Assembly (NCBI GenBank): GCA_020746105.1
Contig: CM036618.1
Location: 94,234,122 to 94,298,121, forward strand
DNA length: 64,000 bases
Direction of reading: 5' to 3'
Source of the DNA: Trogon surrucura
Taxonomy: Eukaryota; Chordata; Aves; Trogoniformes; Trogonidae
Every line of letters begins with the position of its first letter. Position 1 is the first letter of the stretch. The notes under the pieces were generated by a model. That model worked only from the letters and a program-made list of their open reading frames with translations. It did no database searches and had not been told where the DNA came from. The translations under genes and the position numbers were made by a program. Below are positions 59,701 to 64,000 of the stretch, one piece after another.

Positions 59701-61905
59701 TTTAATAACAGCTAATTTTGTTCATGCTTAGAGTTTGTACACACCTTTCCCCTGCCCCTTCAGTGCTTGAGGCAGCTGATGGCAGAACCTATAGCCTGTC
59801 AAACTGTGCAAAAAGGAGGTCCGTGCTCTATTCTGCAATTTCAGGAAAAAATGTGCTGGGTGTGGGGAAAAGCTGTTGTTCACAGAAGAAAAGCTGAGCT
59901 GGAAGAGCTTTCATCCATATTCTAGAAGAATATTTGGAGACTGTTTGCTGAACACAGTGAATTAACTTGTTCTCATTTATGGGATAGCAGAAATACTGCT
60001 ATTGGAAAGAAAAACCTCTCCTAAGAGGGCTTGCTGCTGTCCGTGTCTTTTCATGAGATAGTAAATCACACAGGAGAGCAAGGCTACTTCAGTTTGGGTT
60101 TCAGTGAGGATATGGTCTAGTTGTGGGTTTTTTCAATTCCTTTTGGTGCGGATGGAAAAGGCTTTCTTTGTCTGCAATCAGGCAAATGCATAGCAACCTC
60201 TTGTACCCCTTTATGATAAACAGTGCTAGTTTTGGCTTGCGATAGTCATTTTCACACTCCTCTACTCAGGCTGCATGAAAAACACATGGTTTAAACCCCT
60301 GAAATGTCCAAGACTCATGACTTCTCTTTCAGAGCTCAGATGGGTCCCTCTCTGGGGTTATGCAGAAGTGGAAGGAATATCAGCTCCAATGCCTGAAATA
60401 TTTGTATGAGGCACCCCCCATTGCTGCAGGTAAGCCTGCTTGGTAGGGATAGGATGTATTAATTTTTAAAATGCATGATAACAGTAGCAAGGGAGCAATT
60501 ATGAACTTCAAAATTCTTTTCCAGCTTACTTTCCAGTCCATTTCTTCTTTATGCCATTTGCTTCCGCCTACTCTCTGTGGGACTCTTATGTCTGCTGAGG
60601 AAACGTTTTACAGAACAATTTCGTTGTAAAAATGCTGGTCTTTAGGTCCAGAGTGTTTTGCATTGGCAAATGGTGGCTGTGGCACATCAAAGCAGCATGC
60701 TAATATAATCCCCTTGAAACGTGTTTAGGGGTTGGGGTTGAGAGAGTAGACAAGTGTTAGGAAATCTGGGACCATGCTGATCACTTTGACCTGTCAGTTT
60801 GTGGGCATTAAAGTTGGTCAAGTTATTTTGAGCACCATGGCTTTAAAACCAAAACCAAAACAAACCCCCAAAGAGTTAATACTAACTCTCTTAACACTTA
60901 AGATGCATTCTCATCCTCACTAATGCACTTACCTTAACAGCCGAGCTGCTGTAATGTGCTGAGAGCAGCTGTGATGTGCCGGCATTGTGATGTTTAGAGG
61001 ACATTAGCGACTTGTCAATGACACTCATAACTGGATGTAGTGTGGCCTCTCCCATGCTTCAGTACATTTGTAACATTCTGAAAAAGTTGGATCTAAAGTA
61101 TCTCTGAAGAATTATTTCGAAACTGTTAATTTTTCCCACTCTCAACTACGTTATTATGGCAGAGAGAGAGCAGTAGCTGATGGCAACAATGAGTGATGTG
61201 ATGTGATGACAACAGGGAAACATTCATCTCTCTTTGCTCCATTATCCTGTGAGTGGTTGAGTGCTGCCCTCCAGGAATGACAGTTTAATAAATCTGAAGT
61301 TGAAGTATTCTCATGTTGATTAAGCTGTAATGCAAAGTTAGAGTTGTGTGTGGGTATTTCGGTGATGGATCTATATATTAGGCTAGACTTTCCAACTGCA
61401 CAACTCTGAGCCGTTCTCTACAATGATTATCTACAGTATTCTTGGCAAAAAATGATTTTAAATTAAATTGAAACACATAAGGGTGTAAAAGAGAAAATAC
61501 GGGAATGGATCAGTATTGACTTATCTTTCTTGTCCCATGATTTAGTCAAAGCCCATACTCTGTTCTGCAGTTTTCCCCTGAAACAACGATTTCTCATTGT
61601 GTGGGGATAAACTTTTAGACAAATAAATCTTGTTTAACTCCACATCAAAGCTTAATTGCCTAGTGCTGTTATGGCTTAAATGAATATGGCCATGTTTCCT
61701 TTTATCTTCTGCTCTTCAGCCTTTTGTTCCTTGCAGTATTAATATAGGGATTGTCATGACCTTCCTCTCCACCCCCTCTCCCTTCTCTCTCCAGAAGGCA
61801 AGTTCTGCAACAGAACGTTTGACAACTATGCCTGCTGGCCAGATGGACTGCCTGGCACCTACGTGAACGTCAGCTGCCCCTGGTATCTCCCCTGGGCTAA
61901 CACAG
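29687..61905 (+). CDS. GLP1R: Glucagon-like peptide-1 receptor, exons 1-3 (3' truncated by window edge)
   Basis: This is a class B G-protein-coupled receptor that binds GLP-1 and raises cAMP through Gs. The exons at 29687-29764, 60333-60429 and 61795-61905 join into 95 codons plus one base. Residues 1-26 are a signal peptide with hydrophobic core [10 protein letters not shown]. The ectodomain follows: [11 protein letters not shown] matches the N-terminal helix, and [15 protein letters not shown] and [11 protein letters not shown] are near-identical to human GLP1R. Cysteines at 46, 63, 72 and 86 and the glycosylation sites NRT and NVS are kept. The glucagon, GIP and GLP-2 receptors share CWPDG but fit the flanks less well. 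The DNAH8 neighbour supports the call. The transmembrane part is outside the window. Confidence 0.93.
32440..34245 (-). mobile_element. Long CR1 retrotransposon fragment (decayed reverse transcriptase)
   Basis: About 1.8 kb of CR1 ORF2 is readable on the minus strand in several broken frames: linker-like [20 protein letters not shown] near 34.1 kb, [17 protein letters not shown] near 33.6 kb, the polymerase box [14 protein letters not shown] with ADD near 33.3 kb, and the C terminus to [15 protein letters not shown]. It is interrupted by frameshifts, 5'-truncated, and lacks its 3' tail. It is non-functional. Confidence 0.92.
41041..41125 (-). mobile_element. CR1 3' tail fragment
   Basis: AATCACAGAATGGTTGTGGT and CTGGAGGTCATCTGGTCCAA are the complement of a CR1 3' end. 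It is only about 85 bp, a heavily 5'-truncated insertion in GLP1R intron 1. Confidence 0.85.
46390..47359 (+). mobile_element. CR1 retrotransposon, 5'-truncated with intact 3' end
   Basis: On the plus strand it begins in the polymerase palm ([21 protein letters not shown] box) and continues through [20 protein letters not shown] and [19 protein letters not shown] to [20 protein letters not shown] 3' UTR and terminal repeat TTCTATGATTCTATGG follow. A frameshift sits at about 46,680. Much of the text is identical to the minus-strand copy at 32.6-33.4 kb, so both belong to one subfamily. Confidence 0.93.
49270..50020 (+). mobile_element. Solo LTR remnant, second avian ERV family (left end approximate)
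   Basis: The right end reads GAGTGAGCCCTCCCTGTCCT, TTGACCTTCGAGCATTTTGT and ends GGACTAAAACCACGACA. This is a decayed form of a common avian LTR 3' end (gagtgatctctccctgtcc...gacccacgagcc...cccaccaca). A G-rich block and GGAAGAAGGGAAGGATGGGG lie upstream, as in that family. No viral genes are present. The long minus-strand ORF at 48993-49682 is chance. Confidence 0.7.
51930..52654 (+). mobile_element. Old CR1 retrotransposon fragment
   Basis: It starts in the polymerase palm ([16 protein letters not shown]), with the catalytic ADD region destroyed. It passes through SLAEKDLG and [14 protein letters not shown] text and ends with a CR1 3' UTR (TAGATGATCTTTAAAGGTCC) and CATTCCATG. It is more diverged than the copies at 32.4 and 46.4 kb. 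Confidence 0.88.
55106..55200. promoter_or_regulatory. Paired TAACGTCA (CRE-like) motifs in GLP1R intron 1
   Basis: TAACGTCA occurs at 55106-55113 and again at 55193-55200, 87 bp apart, in unique non-repeat sequence. This octamer is a variant of the cAMP response element bound by CREB/ATF proteins. Function is inferred from the motif alone. Confidence 0.25.
60333..60429 (+). CDS. GLP1R: GLP1R exon 2 (ectodomain N-terminal helix)
   Basis: The exon is 97 nt, acceptor CTCTTTCAG, donor GTAAGC. It reads [20 protein letters not shown] and on to EAPPIAA, aligning with human V-LWETVQKWREYRRQC...DPPPAT. The Cys at residue 46 is the first ectodomain disulfide cysteine. Confidence 0.93.
60430..61794 (+). 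other. GLP1R intron 2
   Basis: A 1.4-kb intron between GTAAGC and CTCTCCAG. No repeat or RNA gene is recognised; a short tandem GATGT run occurs near 61,195-61,206. Confidence 0.85.
61795..61905 (+). CDS. GLP1R: GLP1R exon 3 (hormone-binding domain)
   Basis: The exon is 111 nt, acceptor CTCTCCAG, donor GTAAGG. It encodes [20 protein letters not shown] and [16 protein letters not shown]. This is the most conserved block of the receptor ectodomain, with three cysteines and two N-glycosylation sequons. Confidence 0.96.
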
Positions 61906-64000
61906 GTAAGGGCCTTTCCTTGTAGGCACAGCTTTAACCCAGCCCCATTTTCTTGCACAAACTTAGCATAGAGGATAAAATTGGCTTAAATGGCTGAATG
62001 CAGTCAGTCCTCTGCACCATAGAAGTAGGAATAAGGCTCAGGATTGACACACTCTTTATTGCCATTTAGAAGAAGAAAATTAAACTGGGAGAGGAGACTG
62101 TTTTTAAGGGTTGTGTTTAGTTTGGATTTTTGTGCTCTCCTTCATTTTTGCTGTTTGAATAGTGGTGACTATTAGTAAAAGAGTGGTGTCATGCTTACTG
62201 AAGCCTATCTAGTAATAATAATGATGTCATTTGAAAACTGTGATAAAAGTAGAAAAGCTAGATGGTGGGTCACCCTGTAGTAGGTGAAGACAAGAAGGCC
62301 TAAAGTGAAAGTGTTCAGTGCTACTTCTTGAGATAAACTTACTTCTCAGAATGGTCTAAAATGATGATATTGTCTGTGGTTGCTAAGACTTTTTTCTAGG
62401 AAGGACTGAATGTCACCTTCAGATTCCACACCATTATGTATGTGTACACTTGATGCCATGTGAAGGCAATATGTATTAGAGTGCTTTGTCTAGTATTTTG
62501 TCTTTGAAAGCAGTGGCTTGTTCTTTGTGAAGGCTTTGTCTGGATTGGAGGTAACTTTCTTCATAGCAGCCTGTGTGGTGCTGATCTTTGTATTTATGGC
62601 TATACGGTTAATGATGCACTAGTAGTTTGAATGTTTCTGAACTACTTGGACAGCATCAGAGCTCTCTGCAACCCATGCCCTGCCCAAGGCCAGCAGGCTG
62701 GGGGTCTGTGGGAGGTTAGGAGGTGACATAACAGGGACAGCTGACCTGATCTGACCAAATGGATATTCCCCAAAATAGGACATTGTGGTCAGTAATAAAA
62801 GCTCAGGGGAAGTGGGAAGAAGAGGATGGAGGCACTCATGGTTATGGTGCTTGCCTTCCCAAGTAGTGGTTATGCATGTTGAGACCCTGCTTTCCGTTAA
62901 GTGGCTGGAGAGCTGCCTGCCATTGAGAAGCAGTGAATAAATTCTGTATTTTGCTTTTCTTGTACGTGCATCTTTTGCTTTCTTTGTTAAACTGTATCTT
63001 GAAGTTGACAGTGTGTGGGGAAATTCTCATGCCAAAATCAAAATGTTATCACATCTACAAAGCTGGGCAATTTAAACACACAGTAAAACTCCACCCCTCA
63101 TCCCTTTGCTGCTCTACAACAGCAAAAGCTTCCTCACAAGTATTCTTTTCTCTGGCAATGTCCAGTCCTAGTCTTGCCTGTTACTTCTTCCAGTTACTGT
63201 CTTTATCTTGACCAACAAACTTTTCTATCTAATTTTCTCCTCCATCCCATTGAGGAGGGGGAGTGGGAGAGTGTCTGGGTGGGTGTTTGGCAGCTGACCA
63301 GGCTCAGTGTATCGTGTCCACTGTGGTATCTCCAGGGTCTGCAAAGGAAGTCTCTGCTCTGGTGCCTGCAGCATCTCCTCCCCTCCATCTTCTCTGACCT
63401 CAGTGCTTGCAGGGCTATTTCTCACAGTTGCTTTCCCTCACTGCTCACCACCAGGCAGCGTTTGGCCCTTTCTTGCGTTCGTTTCCCCTGAAGCAGCACC
63501 ATGTTGGTTGCAGGGCTCCGCTGTGCCCTGTGGTGGGTCTGTTGGAACTGGCCGTCTCTGGCACAGGACAGCCTCGGCCTCTCCTCCCAGGGGCCACCCT
63601 GCATTCCCCACTGCTAACACCTAGCCACAAGAAACCCAGTACGCTTCTTAACTTGGGGTAGCACTTAATGACTCTTACTGTTGAGTGGGAGAGATGACTG
63701 GAAATGTACAAATTTGGTGATGGTGTGTGGGGGGAAATGCGAGGTCAACTTATTGCGGTGCTTGGCTTTCTGACTAGCTTTTGGCTTGTCCCATAGACAA
63801 GTCCCTAAACCAAAATGGCAGAGCCTGAATTTTGCTGTTTTCACTTTATGTGATGCATCGCTTATGTCGGAATTTCAAGGGGAGAGATGGGAACCAGCAT
63901 TATGGTGTGCTCGGTGGTTAGAGACACCCATGGGGTGTGCGGCAGAGATGATCTGCTCCACTCTTTGCCCCTGGAGTCCTGCTGCCACTTGGCTACCTCT
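61906..64000 (+). other. GLP1R intron 3, partial
   Basis: This sequence follows donor GTAAGG to the window edge. I looked for the next exon (expected near the fourth ectodomain cysteine block) and did not find it. Short overlapping ORFs at 63.2-63.7 kb on both strands are unsupported. Confidence 0.7.

Larger units (their letters stand above)
29765..60332 (+). other. GLP1R intron 1, 30.6 kb
   Basis: This is the intron between the signal-peptide exon and exon 2. It holds CR1 copies at 32.4, 41.0, 46.4 and 51.9 kb and an LTR at 49.3 kb, each listed. The stretches 30.6-32.4, 34.2-41.0, 41.1-46.4, 47.4-49.3, 50.0-51.9 and 52.7-60.3 kb look unique; I see no exon or RNA gene in them. Confidence 0.8.

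Noticed and set aside
61906-64000. Search for GLP1R exon 4
   Set aside because: No stretch encoding the next conserved ectodomain block with splice sites was found; it is probably beyond the right edge.

Overview
This window is vertebrate nuclear DNA, almost certainly from a bird and probably from a songbird (passerine). The coding sequence is split into small exons. The repeats are dominated by CR1 non-LTR retrotransposons and avian-type solo LTRs. Two copies of a tRNA-Ile-derived SINE with a CR1-like tail resemble TguSINE1, described from zebra finch; this is the main passerine clue, and it is an inference. The gene order (DNAH8 then GLP1R, same strand) matches the human 6p21 arrangement.

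Positions 1-20,040 hold the last 11 coding exons of DNAH8, an axonemal outer-arm dynein heavy chain, on the + strand. They splice into one uninterrupted 541-codon reading frame from inside AAA6 to the stop codon. Two consecutive introns use GC instead of GT donors. The second of these is only 93 nt long, a multiple of three, and free of in-frame stops. The DNAH8 introns carry CR1 fragments, a SINE, a GT microsatellite and a probable solo LTR.

Positions about 20,040-29,370 are intergenic, with no gene that I can support. They contain a solo LTR, the second SINE, a CR1 fragment, a perfect 20-bp palindrome and a perfect (AAT)25 microsatellite next to the GLP1R promoter.

Positions about 29,370-64,000 hold the 5' part of GLP1R (glucagon-like peptide-1 receptor, class B GPCR), + strand. 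A CpG island covers the promoter and exon 1 (signal peptide). Then come a 30.6-kb first intron, exon 2, exon 3 (start of the hormone-binding ectodomain) and part of intron 3; the seven-helix portion lies beyond the right edge. Intron 1 holds two long CR1 copies in opposite orientation, an older CR1 copy, a CR1 tail and a second LTR family.

The two genes are neighbours by conserved synteny and do not share a pathway: one is a ciliary/flagellar motor, the other a peptide-hormone receptor. I found no bacterial-type system, CRISPR array or novel multi-gene cassette. The most unusual signals are the in-frame, GC-donor mini-intron in DNAH8 and a frameshifting 4-nt deletion shared by two CR1 copies.
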